NCBI GenBank assembly: GCA_012295275.1
Contig: CM022668.1
Span: 12,425,522 to 12,468,021 of the forward strand
From: Chrysomallon squamiferum
Lineage: Eukaryota; Mollusca; Gastropoda; Neomphalida; Peltospiridae
Direction of reading: 5' to 3'
Length of the DNA: 42,500 bases
The number at the start of each line of letters is the position of its first letter. The first letter of the stretch is position 1. Both the position numbers and the translations under genes were made by a program. The notes below the pieces were generated by a model. It was given only the letters and a program-made list of their open reading frames with translations. It did not search any database and was not told where the DNA came from. Below are positions 12,316-23,157 of this stretch, piece by piece.

Positions 12316-12391
12316 CATGTATCAAATCTATCAAACAGCCACACACACACACAATTCACTCCTATTTTACAAATTCTTATTTAACAAACAG

Positions 12392-12688
12392 AACCGCCAT
12401 CAGCACCATCGTCACTCAGAGCTGAGGACATCGACAAAACATCGTTAACACTGGTATGGACACCCCCAGAATCTAAAGAAGGCGTGACAGGGTACGTTCT
12501 AGAAAAACGGTCCCAGGATTCTGAAGAATGGAACGAAATTGCACACCTGTCTGGACGAGCGAAATCGCACATGGTCGCCAATCTGCCAGAAGGAGAATCC
12601 TTTTATTTCCGAATTATTGCCGAAAATCCGGCAGGTCAAAGTTCACCTACAGAGCTTCACGTTCCTGTGAAGTTGACAGCAAAGAAAG
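12392..12688 (+). CDS. Exon 6: FnIII domain
   Basis: FnIII domain, 297 nt, phase 1-1, slightly shorter than its neighbours because the B-C loop reads PPESKEG instead of PP..DGGSP. Opens EPPSAPSSL, then LTLVWTPP, GYVLEKRSQDSEEW, LPEGESFYFRIIAENPAG, and ends AKKG at donor G|GTGAGA. Frame intact. Confidence 0.95.
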
Positions 12689-12853
12689 GTGAGAATTTTT
12701 TAATTTTTAATTTTTTTTAATTATTTTTGTTATGGTTGTGTTGTTGTTGTTTTATTATTAGTAGTATTGTTATTATTGTTATTGTTGTTGTTTTATTATT
12801 ATTATCATTTTTATTTTTTTTTTTATTTATTATTATTATTTTTTTTATATTTA

Positions 12854-12891
<38 letters not shown>

Positions 12892-14881
12892 TATTATTAT
12901 TATTATTATTATTATCATTATAATTATTGTACATAATAGCATGTTCAGTTATTCTGAATATTTTGCATCTTGTTTCTTATTTTGTTTGTTTTTGGATTTT
13001 TTTTTTTAAATTAAATAGTAATTAAAATAAGAAAATTATTATTATATTTCACCATATTTATTTGCAATTTAGATAATTTATTTTATGTTATCCTAAATGT
13101 TTAATGACATAATATTAATGGTGGTTTTTTTTTAAATATTTTTGCACAAGACCTAATTTATTTATTTTATTTTTAGTAGTTAGAAAATTAGTTATTGTCT
13201 TTTATTAGTAGGTTGGTATTATGGTGAATGTTTTAGATATGCATGATTTAGTCAAAAGCATGATAATTTATAAAATCATAAATAAAAATGAAAATGATAA
13301 AAAAATTATTATGCAGGTATTTCAATATAATTACTTTAATTTAAAAATTAATAAGCATTTTAAATTCTTTAGAATAATAATATTTTTTTAAATATAATAA
13401 TTATAATATTTTTTTAGTATATAATAATTCTAATATTTTGAAATATTTTAAATTAATTATGATAATTTTGTAATAATTTTTATATTATTTCTACTTTTTC
13501 TGTATTTTCCAGGGTTATTTTCAAATCTATTTATATTTCACACGTAGCTTGCACCCGATTGGTCGATATTTGAATTCACAATAAAGCACGTTTATCCAGT
13601 AGTATTTGGTGTTTGTCTTTTTTTACACAATAAAATCAGTTACCCACCATTAGAATGCTTGTGTTGTTTTTGTGTTCATGTGTTTGTGTTGCTTTTTGTG
13701 ATATTAATGAAATTATTTCTTTTGTTTGTTTGTTTTTATTATTGTTATTGTTATTGTTATTGTGTTGTTATTGTTGTTTGTTTTTTTGTTTTTTTCGGTT
13801 TTGCAGTTTTAAATTTTAATTTTTTTCAATTTTATTTTTTTTATGTTGTTTATTTACTAAAGATGACTTTTTATTTTAAAAATTAGTTTTTTTTTTGTTT
13901 TTTAGTATTTTATTTATAACTGAATTTATATTTTTACTGATTTGTTTATCATTTTCAGTTTTTATTTATTTATTATTTTTTTTTAATGAAGGATATTTTT
14001 TTCCCATTGTTTTCATATGAGTTATATTTTGATATGTTAAGATTTGAATTTTTAAAGTGAAATAAAAAAACATTTTTGTTTATTTATTTTCACGTCTGTT
14101 ATGAATGCCTCTCTCTGATTGGATGTAAATGTCTGAATGTTATTTCCTTTCTCACTAACACTGTTTTCTATTGGTCAATAATTTTAGTTTTTTACTTTCC
14201 AAGTGGCACACACCTGTTTAGTTCTTAGTTATTAGTTTTATTACTTTGTATATTTTGTATACACTGTTATACACTGTATTTTTATTTATTTGTTATTATT
14301 AGATTTGTACTACATTCTCATACATTGTATTATTTTTTATTACATTGTTTTAATTTTTGTTTTGTTTCCATTTAATTAGCATTTTGATTAAACAGTATTT
14401 TGTTGTATTTCAGTGTTTTATTTTTTTACTTTTTTTTTTTTTTTGCATGTATTTTAAAATTTTATTTATATATATATTTTAATTGTAATAATGTTATTTT
14501 TGTTATATCTGTCTTTGTTCAAATTATTAATATTTATAGGTGTTTTTTAATTTATTAATTAACTACTCAATCTTCTTTTCAGGTAAAAACACAGGTATAC
14601 TTGTTTTTTATAATTTATTTTCCTATTACAAATTTTATTTTATTTTACTTTATTTTGAATTTTATGCATGAACGATTATTTTTTTTTTTTTTTTATTTTT
14701 TAAATTTATTTAATTACAGTTTGTTTTTCAGATAAAATGTAAGTATTTTTTTGAAAATTTTGCTACTTATGTGCTAAATATTACATAATAAATATCTTGT
14801 AAAATATATATATATATATATATTTATTACTAAGAAATTATCATTAAATGTTTTTAAAAATTTTATTTTTTATAATTACAG
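12689..14881 (+). other. Intron 6, AT-rich, with a candidate microexon
   Basis: TTA/TTG triplets at about 12740-12925, then AT-rich unique sequence, a TTATTG run at about 13739-13780 and TA at 14806-14822. ATTGG-containing segments lie at 13558-13566, 14117-14124 and 14171-14180. A 12-nt microexon candidate sits at 14583. No other coding sequence seen. Confidence 0.8.
14583..14594 (+). CDS. Candidate 12-nt microexon
   Basis: TCTTCTTTTCAG precedes GTAAAAACACAG, which is followed by GTATAC. The 12 nt keep phase 1 to phase 1 and would add Gly-Lys-Asn-Thr to the linker between exons 6 and 7 without changing the frame. Short tracts of this kind arise by chance, so this is only a candidate. Confidence 0.25.
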
Positions 14882-15187
14882 AAAAACCCTCAGGCATCAC
14901 AGACGCACCTCTGGTCAAAGAGGTGGGACCCAATTATGTCCTGTTGTCGTGGCAACCGCCAGAATCAGATGGAGGCTCTCCTGTGACTGGCTACCTGGTG
15001 GAAAGGTCAGATGTCACTGGGTGGTCATGGTTACCGGTAAACAAAGCACCAATCCCTGTGACCGAAATGCGTGTAGACCATCTTCATGAAGGTTATCCCT
15101 ACGAGTTCAGAGTTTCCGCAGTGAATGCGGTTGGAACTGGAAAACCATCGCCAGCTTCTGAACAGATAATGTGCAGGGACACAATAG
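14882..15187 (+). CDS. Exon 7: FnIII domain
   Basis: Complete FnIII domain, 306 nt, phase 1-1. Opens EKPSGITDAP, then VLLSWQPPESDGGSP, GYLVERSDVTGWSW, LHEGYPYEFRVSAVNAVG and a final strand ending MCRDT at donor G|GTATTT. It is the last FnIII before the paired Ig domains. Frame intact. Confidence 0.95.
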
Positions 15188-15729
15188 GTATTTTGTTGAT
15201 CGTAGTTTGAAAGAAAAAAATTAAAAAATTGTTTTCAGTATTTAATTTTGTTTTTTTTTTTTAAATAAATTGTTTATAAAAATATATGCTGAAATTTTTT
15301 AGAAATAATCCTGGGTTTTTTTTTTTTCTTTTAAAATTTTGTTTAAAATTGGGGATGAGATATTTATTTTTTTTTATTATTCTTTTTTAAATTTATTTTA
15401 TATGAAAGAATATATATTTTTTTTCATTGCCTATTCATTTTTTTGGGGATTAGTGAATTTTATTTATTTATTTGCTTCTTATTTTTGCTGGGTTTATTTA
15501 TTTTTTATTTCATTATTTACTTATTTAGTTACCTATTTTTTTATTCCATTATTTATTTTATTATATTTAATTTTATTTATTTCTATATTTCTATATTTAT
15601 TTTTATACTTGTTTATTTATTTATTTATTTACTTTTATTTATTTATACACTTATTTATTCTTTATTTAGTTATTTACTTACCTATTTTTTTTATTCATTT
15701 ATTTACTTTTATTTTATTTTATTTTATTT

Positions 15730-15785
<56 letters not shown>

Positions 15786-15900
15786 TATATTTATTTATTA
15801 ACTTATTTATTTATTTAATTATTTAATTATTTTTCTATTTATTTATTTATATACCTGTTTGTTTATTTATTTATTTATTTATTTGTTTGTTTGTTTTTAG
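15188..15900 (+). repeat. Intron 7: TTTA tetranucleotide array up to the splice site
   Basis: T-rich sequence to about 15450, then interrupted (TTTA)n from about 15456 to 15890 with TTTG at the end, running straight into acceptor TTTTTAG. Long open frames here are artefacts. Confidence 0.88.
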
Positions 15901-16012
15901 TGACTGAGGCTCCTAAGTTTGTGTCTGAGTTTTCCACAATTTCAGCAGCAGTGGGCACAGATGCTGTCTTTGAGTGTGAAGTGACAGGAATCCCCACCCC
16001 AGAAATTACCTG
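15901..16012 (+). CDS. Exon 8: Ig domain A, first half
   Basis: First half of an I-set Ig domain: opening TEAPKFVSEF, strand B DAVFECEVTG with the first core Cys, then IPTPEITW. The exon stops inside the invariant Trp codon (TG|G, phase 2), donor GTAATA. It pairs with exon 9. This Ig is the first of the Ig-Ig-FnIII-kinase tetrad. Confidence 0.95.
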
Positions 16013-16368
16013 GTAATAACAAATTTACACCTGTGCGATTACCTTAATTCAAATTTACCTGTAATTTCAGAACAGTGACCTTTTTTATATTTTTCTCTAA
16101 CTAGTTGAAATAAATTTTAAAATAAATTTAAAAAAATTAAATATTAAACTCATTATTAATTTATTAACACACAATTTTACCAGGTAATATATTTTAATTT
16201 ACATATTACTTCTTAAAATTCAAGATATTAATTTTAATTTTAATTTTTAATAAATCACAAATCTTAAAATTTTACCCTTATTGTTACTGCTATTATTGGT
16301 ATCATCATCTTCATTATCATCATCATTAACGTCATTATTATTATATTTTTGACAATTTCTTATTCTAG
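16013..16368 (+). other. Intron 8
   Basis: AT-rich, with a short ATC/ATT repeat at about 16295-16345. Nothing else seen. Confidence 0.85.
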
Positions 16369-16538
16369 GTACAAGAACTACAGGGAAGTTGTTGGGCGCA
16401 AATACTCTGTGGAGACTGAGGACAGGAGACACATTCTCACAATACACTCAGTTGAAATGAAAGACGCAGGTGATGTTGAATGTCAGGCTAAAAATAAATA
16501 TGGAACAGTATCACTGAGAGCCAAACTGATCATTCTTG
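16369..16538 (+). CDS. Exon 9: Ig domain A, second half
   Basis: Completes the Trp codon, then YKNYREVV, strands D and E with HILTIHSVEMKDAGDVECQAKNKYG (D.G.(Y).C core with Val in the usual Tyr position) and the last strand ending LIILG at donor G|GTAAGA. Frame intact; phase 2 to phase 1. Confidence 0.94.
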
Positions 16539-17518
16539 GTAAGATTATTTTATTTATTTATTTTTTTTTATTACTGTTCTTTTTTTTTTTTTTAATTATT
16601 TTTGTATGTATTTATTTTATTTTATTTTTAATTTAGTGTTGTTATATTTTTTATTGTTTATTTATTTATTGTTATTGTTGTTGTTGTTATATTTTTTAAT
16701 TGTTGTTGTTCTGGAGATTATTTATTTATTTATTTATTGTGATTGTTATTGTTGTTATAATATTTTTTTTTTTTTTTTGTGATTATTTTGATTTAATTAT
16801 TTATTATTTAGTAATTTTTTAAACTATAATTATAACTTTTATCATTTAAATCTTTATTATTATTTCTTATTATTTTTATTATTTCTTATTATTATTAATT
16901 ATATTTTTATATAATTATCAGTTATGTTAATATAATTTTGTTATTATTTATTATTATTATTACTTTTGTTTTTTAAATAATAAATAAAATTAAAATATCA
17001 AAATTTTATAAAGGGCAAAAAAAGAAAAGCAAGATATATTTTAAAACTTTGAAGTGATTTTTACATTTTTAATTCTGTACTAATAAATAAATAACAAAAG
17101 AAAAACAAGACAAAAATGTAAAATAAATAATAAATAAATAAATTAATAATAAAAATAAATAAATAATAAATAAAATAAAAATAATAATAATAAATAAGTA
17201 AATAAGTAAATAAATAATAATAATAATAATTTTAATAATAATAAAATAATAATAAATAAGTAAATAATAAAATAATAATAATAATAAAATAAATAAAATA
17301 AATAAATAATAATAATAAAATAAAATAGTAATAATAATAATAATAATGATAATAATCATAATAAATAATTAAATTAATAATAATAAAGATAATAATAATA
17401 ATAAATAATAAATAAATAAATAAATAAATAATAATAAAAATAATAAAATAATAATAATAATAATAAAAAAAAATAAAAAAAAAAAAAATAATCAATCATC
17501 ATCCTGTTCTTCCCTCAG
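16539..17518 (+). repeat. Intron 9: T-rich then TAA-type array
   Basis: T-rich TTTA/TTG sequence to about 16980, then an interrupted AATAAA/AAT array at about 17085-17490 with A on the sense strand. The acceptor is CTTCCCTCAG. Confidence 0.88.
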
Positions 17519-17807
17519 AACCTGCTAAAATCATTCTTCCGCCGCGCATGGACGAAGGTTTGCTCTTCAGCGAGGGGGACAGCATCAAGATCCGCGTCCC
17601 CTTCTCCGGGCAGCCCACCCACAATCACCTGGCGCAAAGACGGGAAAGAAGTGAACGAAAAAGTGCGCATCACCATCAACGAAAATCAGAGGAACTCCAT
17701 CCTCATCATCATCGACCAACAAAAAGACGATGAAGGGATTACACGATTACAGCAACGAACATCCTCGCCAGTGACTTCTTCATTCACGATTCCGGTTCTG
17801 GTTGTTG
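17519..17807 (+). CDS. Exon 10: Ig domain B, with three frame breaks
   Basis: A whole I-set Ig in one exon, unlike most other Ig domains of the gene. Opening EPAKIILPP, strand B SIKIRVPFSGQP in frame 1. The C strand TITWRKDGKEV to DDEG is in frame 2, DYTITATNILASD is again in frame 1, and the last strand SFTIPVLVVG is in frame 2. The breaks lie near 17610-17625 (CCCACCCACAATC), 17735-17740 (GAAGGGATT, one G short) and 17773-17780 (GACTTCTTC, one T too many). With them the exon is 289 nt; 291 would fit phase 1-1. The donor is best placed at G|GTGGGT (17808). The exon is GC-rich. It is either badly assembled or decaying; it aligns with the second Ig before the titin kinase. Confidence 0.8.
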
Positions 17808-17942
17808 GTGGGTTTTTGTGGTTGTTTGTTTTATTTTTATTGTTTTTTTTTATTTTTTTTTTTTTTTTTTATTTTTTATTTTATTTTTTTGTTCTTGTTA
17901 AGAAGTGGAATTAAATTTAATTCTTGTTTTTGTTTATTTATT

Positions 17943-17973
<31 letters not shown>

Positions 17974-18765
17974 TGTGTTTATTTATTTATTTATTTACTT
18001 ATTTATTTATTTATTTGCTTATTTGTTTATTTATTTGTTTATTTATGTGTTTATTTATTTATTTATTTATTTATTTATTGCTGTTGTTGTTATTGTTTTT
18101 CAATTGTTGTTGTAGTTATTATAGTTATTATTATAGCTATTATAATTATTATTATTGTTATTATTATTATTATTGTTATTTTATTACCATCATTATTATG
18201 AAGTAGATGATGATTATTATTATTATTACTATTATTTCTTTTATTATCATTATCACTGTTGAATAATGCAACATTTAATATAAAGATAAAATAGCTATTT
18301 CTTTGAAATAAAAGCAAATGAGAAAATATTAACTTTATGTAATACTAAGATCTTTGAAATTAAAAAATTGTAAATTTTCATTTAAATATTTTTTATTATT
18401 TATTGTCAGTTCTTGCTTGAAAATTTTCATTTATTTATTTATTTTTATTATTCATTTTTATAATCTGTTCTTTATTTTTGTCAAATCACTGTTGAAAAAT
18501 GTGTATTTTTTTACTTATTTATTTTTTTTTTTATTATATATTTATATATTTATTTATTTATTTTTATTTACTGACTTATTTATTTATTTACATTTATTAT
18601 TTATTTATTTATTTATTTACATTTATTTATTTATTTTTATTTATTTATTTACTGACTTATTTATTTATATATTTACATTTATTTATTTATTTATTTATTT
18701 ATACATTTATTTACATTTATTATTTATTTATTTATTTATTTATTTTTACTTTCATTTCACCACAG
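17808..18765 (+). repeat. Intron 10: TTTA and TTA arrays
   Basis: Poly-T at about 17840-17890, TTTA at 17936-18080, TTA/TTG at about 18080-18245, T-rich DNA, then a second TTTA array at about 18540-18745 directly before acceptor CACCACAG. Confidence 0.88.
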
Positions 18766-19086
18766 AGCCTCCTGACCCACCTGAAACCCCTGAAATCTCA
18801 AACATCGACAAGCACTCCATCGACCTCGCCTGGTCCCCGCCCGAGTACGACGGAGGGTCCCCAGTCACCGGGTACCTCATTGAGAAATGCGACAAGAACA
18901 CTGGAGTGTGGCGACACGCAATGACATCCAGTGTCCCATCATGCTCTATCGTCTGTCTCGAAGAACACCACGAGTACAGGTTCCGCGTTTTCGCAGAAAA
19001 CCTGTTTGGTATCAGCGAACCTAGCGAACCTACTTCCACAGTTGTGACGAGGGAACCTGCCCCAGTGGTTGACTATGATAATCTGT
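18766..19086 (+). CDS. Exon 11: FnIII domain preceding the kinase
   Basis: FnIII domain of 107 codons, phase 1-1. Opens EPPDPPETP, strand B IDLAWSPPEYDGGSP, YLIEKCDKNTGVW, EEHHEYRFRVFAENLFG, and ends with a linker TREPAPVVDYDNL. This is the counterpart of the FnIII that packs on the kinase in titin and twitchin; its tail is the N-terminal kinase linker. Donor T|GTATGT. GC-rich, frame intact. Confidence 0.96.
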
Positions 19087-19114
19087 GTATGTGATATTAT
19101 TAGTATTATTAGTA

Positions 19115-19152
<38 letters not shown>

Positions 19153-19842
19153 TTTGTTATTATTATTATTATTGTTATATATGTAATATATTAAATATTT
19201 AATTACTGTATTTATAAAAAATAATAAATATTGTATAATAGTAAGTGCACAGTATGTATGTATGTATGTATGTATGTATGTATATATGTTTGTGTGATAC
19301 TTTATTGTATTTATTTTTTCACACATTTTCATTTAAGTATTGATACAGACATATATATATGTATGTCTGTCTATACATAGATATACACACACACACACAC
19401 ACACAGACACAATATATAATATTGAAACCTTAACATTTTGCAATACAACTCATATGAAAATAATGGAAAAGAATATATATATTAAAATATATATATTAAA
19501 TATATATAATTCAAATCTTAACATTTGACAGTATAACTTGTATAACAATAATGGAAACTTATGATATATATATATATATTAAATTTTATATTCAGCTCAT
19601 ATATTTATTTCTAATAGCACTCAGACAAATAATATTTACTGATTTATTTTATTTGATTTAAAATTTTATTTATTTACTTTCTGTTTATTTATTTATTTTT
19701 TTTTTTTTTTAAATTTATAATTTATTACTGTTCATTGTTTAACATGTTTTAAATTAATGTCATATCCATTTTAGAAATGAAGCATTTTTTGTGTTAATTA
19801 TTTTAAATAAAACACAGTTTAATTTTATTTTAAACATTTCAG
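19087..19842 (+). other. Intron 11
   Basis: TTA triplets 19100-19172, GTAT repeat about 19253-19286, CA run about 19385-19404, TA runs about 19475-19580, then T-rich DNA to acceptor CATTTCAG. No gene seen. Confidence 0.85.
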
Positions 19843-19933
19843 ATGATGAAAACTTTCTCGGAACTGAGGTGGATGTTAACAAAATCCGTGGAGATGTTCT
19901 CGGAAAATACATCATTTGTGAAGAACTTGGAAG
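19843..19933 (+). CDS. Exon 12: kinase linker and first kinase strand
   Basis: Completes a Tyr codon to give YDNLYDENF, then an acidic-basic linker, then KYIICEELGR, the first strand of the kinase and the start of the glycine loop. Phase 1 to phase 2; the split Arg codon AG|G lies inside the glycine loop. The two linker Tyr are possible contact or phosphorylation sites (inference). Confidence 0.95.
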
Positions 19934-20446
19934 GTAATTCACAGAAAAAGAAAAAAAAAAATTATTTTTAAAAATTAGTAGTAATATGTTAGCAGTTGTA
20001 AAAAAATGTATAGTAATATTTTAATGTATGAGCTTAGTTAGGACTTGTATTGATTACAATTAAAAATAAATACATTATATTTCTAATAATTTCTGTCAAC
20101 TTGAAATTATCCATCTGAAAAATATTTCTACAAAAGCACCAGCAGTATACTTCAGTGTGGAAATATAAAATATACAATTTCTAGAATTCATCAATAAAAT
20201 TAATTTTATTTCTTTAGCATAATTTATGGAAGAATCTTGATAACATCCTTTTAATTTTATTACTTAATGAACATTTAGGATAACAAACATAATATCATTC
20301 CAGAAATATTCAGAGAAAAAAAAATCTTTAATATCAATAACCTACCCAGTCACACACACACATATACACATATACACCACATACACAAAACAGGCCTAAT
20401 TTATTTAATTTTTTAATTATTTATTTTTTTTTTTTTATTTTTTTAG
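19934..20446 (+). other. Intron 12
   Basis: AT-rich, largely non-repetitive, with a short CA/TACACA segment at about 20350-20390. Nothing else seen. Confidence 0.85.
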
Positions 20447-20647
20447 GGGAGCCTTTGGTGTTGTCCATAGGGCTATTGAGCGGTCAACCAAGAAGAACTG
20501 GGCGGCCAAATTCATCCACTGCAGACCACACAAAAAGGAAGTGGTCAGACACGAGATTGACATCATGAACAGTTTGCACCATCCAAAACTTCTACAGCTG
20601 CATGAGGCGTTTGACCAGACAGGGGAGATGGTCATGATTCTTGAACT
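20447..20647 (+). CDS. Exon 13: kinase N-lobe
   Basis: Completes the glycine loop GRGAFGVVHR. The ATP-anchoring Lys of AAKF is at 20508-20510 and the helix C Glu of RHEIDIM at 20553-20555. Then HHPKLLQLHEAF and the hinge VMILEL. Both catalytic N-lobe residues are present. Phase 2 to phase 2, donor CT|GTGAGT. Confidence 0.97.
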
Positions 20648-21025
20648 GTGAGTTGTCTCCCTTGGAATAAGATTATATTTTTTTTTTTTTTTTTTTTTTT
20701 GATTTTTTGTTATGAATTATTTTGAAATTAATGCTAAATTGGGATATTCTTTTGAGAGAGTTGTCTTGTAATGAATTTTTTTTTTTTTTTATGTTTTTTT
20801 TTAGTTATTATGACTATTTAGTGATTTATTATTGTTGTTTTATTAAATTATTGTTATTATTATTATGTTTTTATCTTATTATTATATTATCATCATCATG
20901 ATTATTATTATTTTATTATCAGTATTATTATAATACTATTACTATTTTTATTACTATTGTTGTTGTTATTATTATTGTTGTTATTGCTTTTATTATTATT
21001 ATTATTATTATTATTGTTGTTTTGT

Positions 21026-21056
<31 letters not shown>

Positions 21057-21107
21057 CCACTATTGTTGTTGTTGTTATTATTATTATTATTGTTATTGTT
21101 GTTGTTG

Positions 21108-21139
<32 letters not shown>

Positions 21140-21229
21140 GTTGTTGTGGTTGTTGTTATTATTTATTATTATTATTTTAATGTTATTATTTGTTGTTATT
21201 ATTAAATTATTATTAATATATCTACACAG
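20648..21229 (+). repeat. Intron 13: TTA/TTG triplet array
   Basis: Begins GTGAGTTGTCTCCCTT, similar to the motif cluster in intron 5. Poly-T at about 20680-20700, then an interrupted TTA/TTG array at about 20830-21210 up to the acceptor CTACACAG. Confidence 0.88.
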
Positions 21230-21371
21230 ACTGAGTGGCGGTGAGTTGTTTGACCGGCTGGTAGAACAGGAGTTTGACCTCACGGAAGACGACTGCATCA
21301 CCTACATGAGACAAATCTGCCAGGGTGTGCAGCACATGCACAAGAACAACATCATACACCTTGACCTCAAG
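21230..21371 (+). CDS. Exon 14: kinase C-lobe, up to the catalytic loop
   Basis: Reads [21 protein letters not shown], then helix [14 protein letters not shown] and the catalytic loop HLDLK, with the catalytic Asp at 21363-21365. HLD instead of HRD is usual in the twitchin/MLCK/TTN-1 group. Ends at a codon boundary before PEN; donor GTACGC. Confidence 0.97.
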
Positions 21372-21404
21372 GTACGCAGAGTGTGTGTGTGTGTGTGTGT
21401 CTGT

Positions 21405-21450
<46 letters not shown>

Positions 21451-21960
21451 CTGAGTGAGAGAGAGTCTGTGTGTGTGTGTGTGTATCTCTCTGTGTGTGA
21501 GAGAGAGAGAGAGTGTAGAGAGAATAAAATGTGTGTGTGTAATTTTTTGTGTTAGTAGTATTTTTACTTATTTATTTATTTATTTACATTTTACTTCATT
21601 TTTAGCTGTTTTTTAGCTTTCTTTTTCAGTTAATTATTATATATTTATTTACTTATTATCTACAATGAAATTAAAAAATAAACATTATATTATATAGACA
21701 TGCTGGTAATTTTAATTATTTTAATACATATATATATATTTGTGTCATCTAATTTATTTATTAATCTAATTACAATACATTACATTACATTACCTTATAC
21801 TATATTATATTTTGTTTATTTATTTATATTTTTGTTTGTTATTTATTTTACTTTTTTATTTATTTAATTTTTTTTTGTTTTTTATTTTTTACTTTTTTAC
21901 TTATTTTTACATATTTATTTATTCATTTATTTATTTATTTATTTATTTCTCTGTTTCCAG
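21372..21960 (+). repeat. Intron 14: TG/GA microsatellite, then TTTA
   Basis: TG array 21380-21449 and 21467-21485, GA about 21498-21515, AT-rich middle, TTTA at about 21910-21947 next to acceptor GTTTCCAG. Confidence 0.88.
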
Positions 21961-22160
21961 CCAGAGAATGTGATGTGTGTAAGAAAGGACAGCAATGATG
22001 TAAAGATCATCGACTTTGGACTGGCTCAGAAACTGGAGGAAGGGAAGTCAGTCAAGGTTCTCTTCGGCACGGCGGAGTTCTGTGCCCCTGAAATCATAAA
22101 CTATGAACCTGTGTCATTCGCCACTGACATGTGGTCAGTTGGAGTGTTAGCCTATGTCCT
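21961..22160 (+). CDS. Exon 15: kinase activation segment
   Basis: Starts PEN (completing HLDLKPEN), then KIIDFGLAQ with the metal-binding Asp at 22012-22014, the activation segment SVKVLFGTAEF, APE (CAPEI), and ATDMWSVGVLAYVL of helix F. Canonical DFG and APE are kept, unlike the vertebrate titin kinase as I know it. Phase 0 to 2, donor CT|GTAAGT. Confidence 0.97.
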
Positions 22161-22682
22161 GTAAGTGTTACAATATATTTATTTATTTTTTATTTATTTT
22201 TATTTCTGTTTTTTAAATTTTTGTTTATTTATTTTATTTTTTATTTTTTTTTTTTTTTATAACTTTTTTTGTATTTTTTTATTATTGCTTGGGGAATTTG
22301 TTTTTTTTATTATTTATTATTTTTTACATTATTTTTCTTATTTAAATTTATTTTTTAATTATATTTCATTTGATTAGAATTTATTTTGTGTTATTTTACT
22401 ATACTTTTTTATTTTTAAGTCTTTTTTTATTATTATCTTTTTAATTATTTTCAAATTTTATCTAACTGATTTTGTTTCACATACATTTTTCTAAATCATT
22501 TTATTTTGCTTTAAATATATTTTAATTTTATTTATTTATTTATTTATTTTTTTTATTTCCATATACAATAAAACAAGCAAATAAACCACTTGTTCACATA
22601 TATTTCAAATAATAATAAAATTCTATAAACATTATTATTAAAACTTACATAAACATAAAATATTTTATTTTTATTTTTCCAG
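22161..22682 (+). other. Intron 15
   Basis: T-rich, homopolymer-rich sequence to about 22550, then an A-rich segment. Nothing else seen. Confidence 0.85.
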
Positions 22683-22835
22683 TCTCAGTGGCTACTCTCC
22701 ATTTGCTGGAGACAACCTCATGGAGACAACCTACAACATCAACACCATCAACTACGACTATGAAGATGATGTCTGGATCCCTGTATCAGAAGAGGCCAGA
22801 GATTTCATCAACAAACTTCTTGTACAGGACAAAAA
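22683..22835 (+). CDS. Exon 16: kinase helices F to H
   Basis: LSGYSPFAGDN (the conserved LSG.SPF), METTYNIN, acidic YDYEDD, then VSEEARDFINKLLVQDKK of the C-lobe. Phase 2 to 2, donor AA|GTAAGT. Confidence 0.97.
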
Positions 22836-23157
22836 GTAAGTAGTTGACTAGAATATAGTATCATTAAATTTGGAAAACATGTCTCTGATTGGTCAAATTA
22901 TTTTCAAAATGGCTGATGGCCAATCACTGTTAGCATTTGATAATATTTACTATCCCACTACTACTGCTAATAAAATAAAATAAATAGATTTTGTTGTTTT
23001 GAAATTTCTACAATTTAGAGAAAATGTATTTTAATATTTTTTTTAAAATAAATATAAAAATTCTTAAACATTTTCACATAATTGATTTTATTTTAATAAA
23101 TATAAATTTGTAGTTTATTTTTAAATATATTTAAAAATTCATATTTCTAATTTCCAG
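22836..23157 (+). other. Intron 16
   Basis: AT-rich. CTGATTGGTCA at 22888-22898 and TGGCCAATCA at 22917-22926 form an imperfect inverted repeat. No gene. Confidence 0.8.

Larger units (their letters stand above)
4001..12391 (+). other. Intron 5, 8.4 kb, mostly AT-rich unique DNA and microsatellites
   Basis: The second largest intron. In order: CTGT run (4352-4386), TAA array (4905-5135), TTTA/TTA/TTGTTA (6061-6153), poly-A (6387-6410), FnIII relic (6598-6767), poly-A (8228-8279), a TTATCTCCC motif cluster (8735-9180), CA (10639-10705), GA (11279-11318), a tRNA-like fragment (about 11568-11595), TG/TATG (11866-12140) and CA (12270-12314). I found no intact exon between 6768 and 12391. Confidence 0.8.

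Noticed and set aside
14728-14734. A 7-nt microexon (acceptor TTGTTTTTCAG, donor GTAAGT)
   Set aside because: The splice sites look good but 7 nt, or 19 nt from the earlier AG, would break the phase 1-1 junction between exons 6 and 7.
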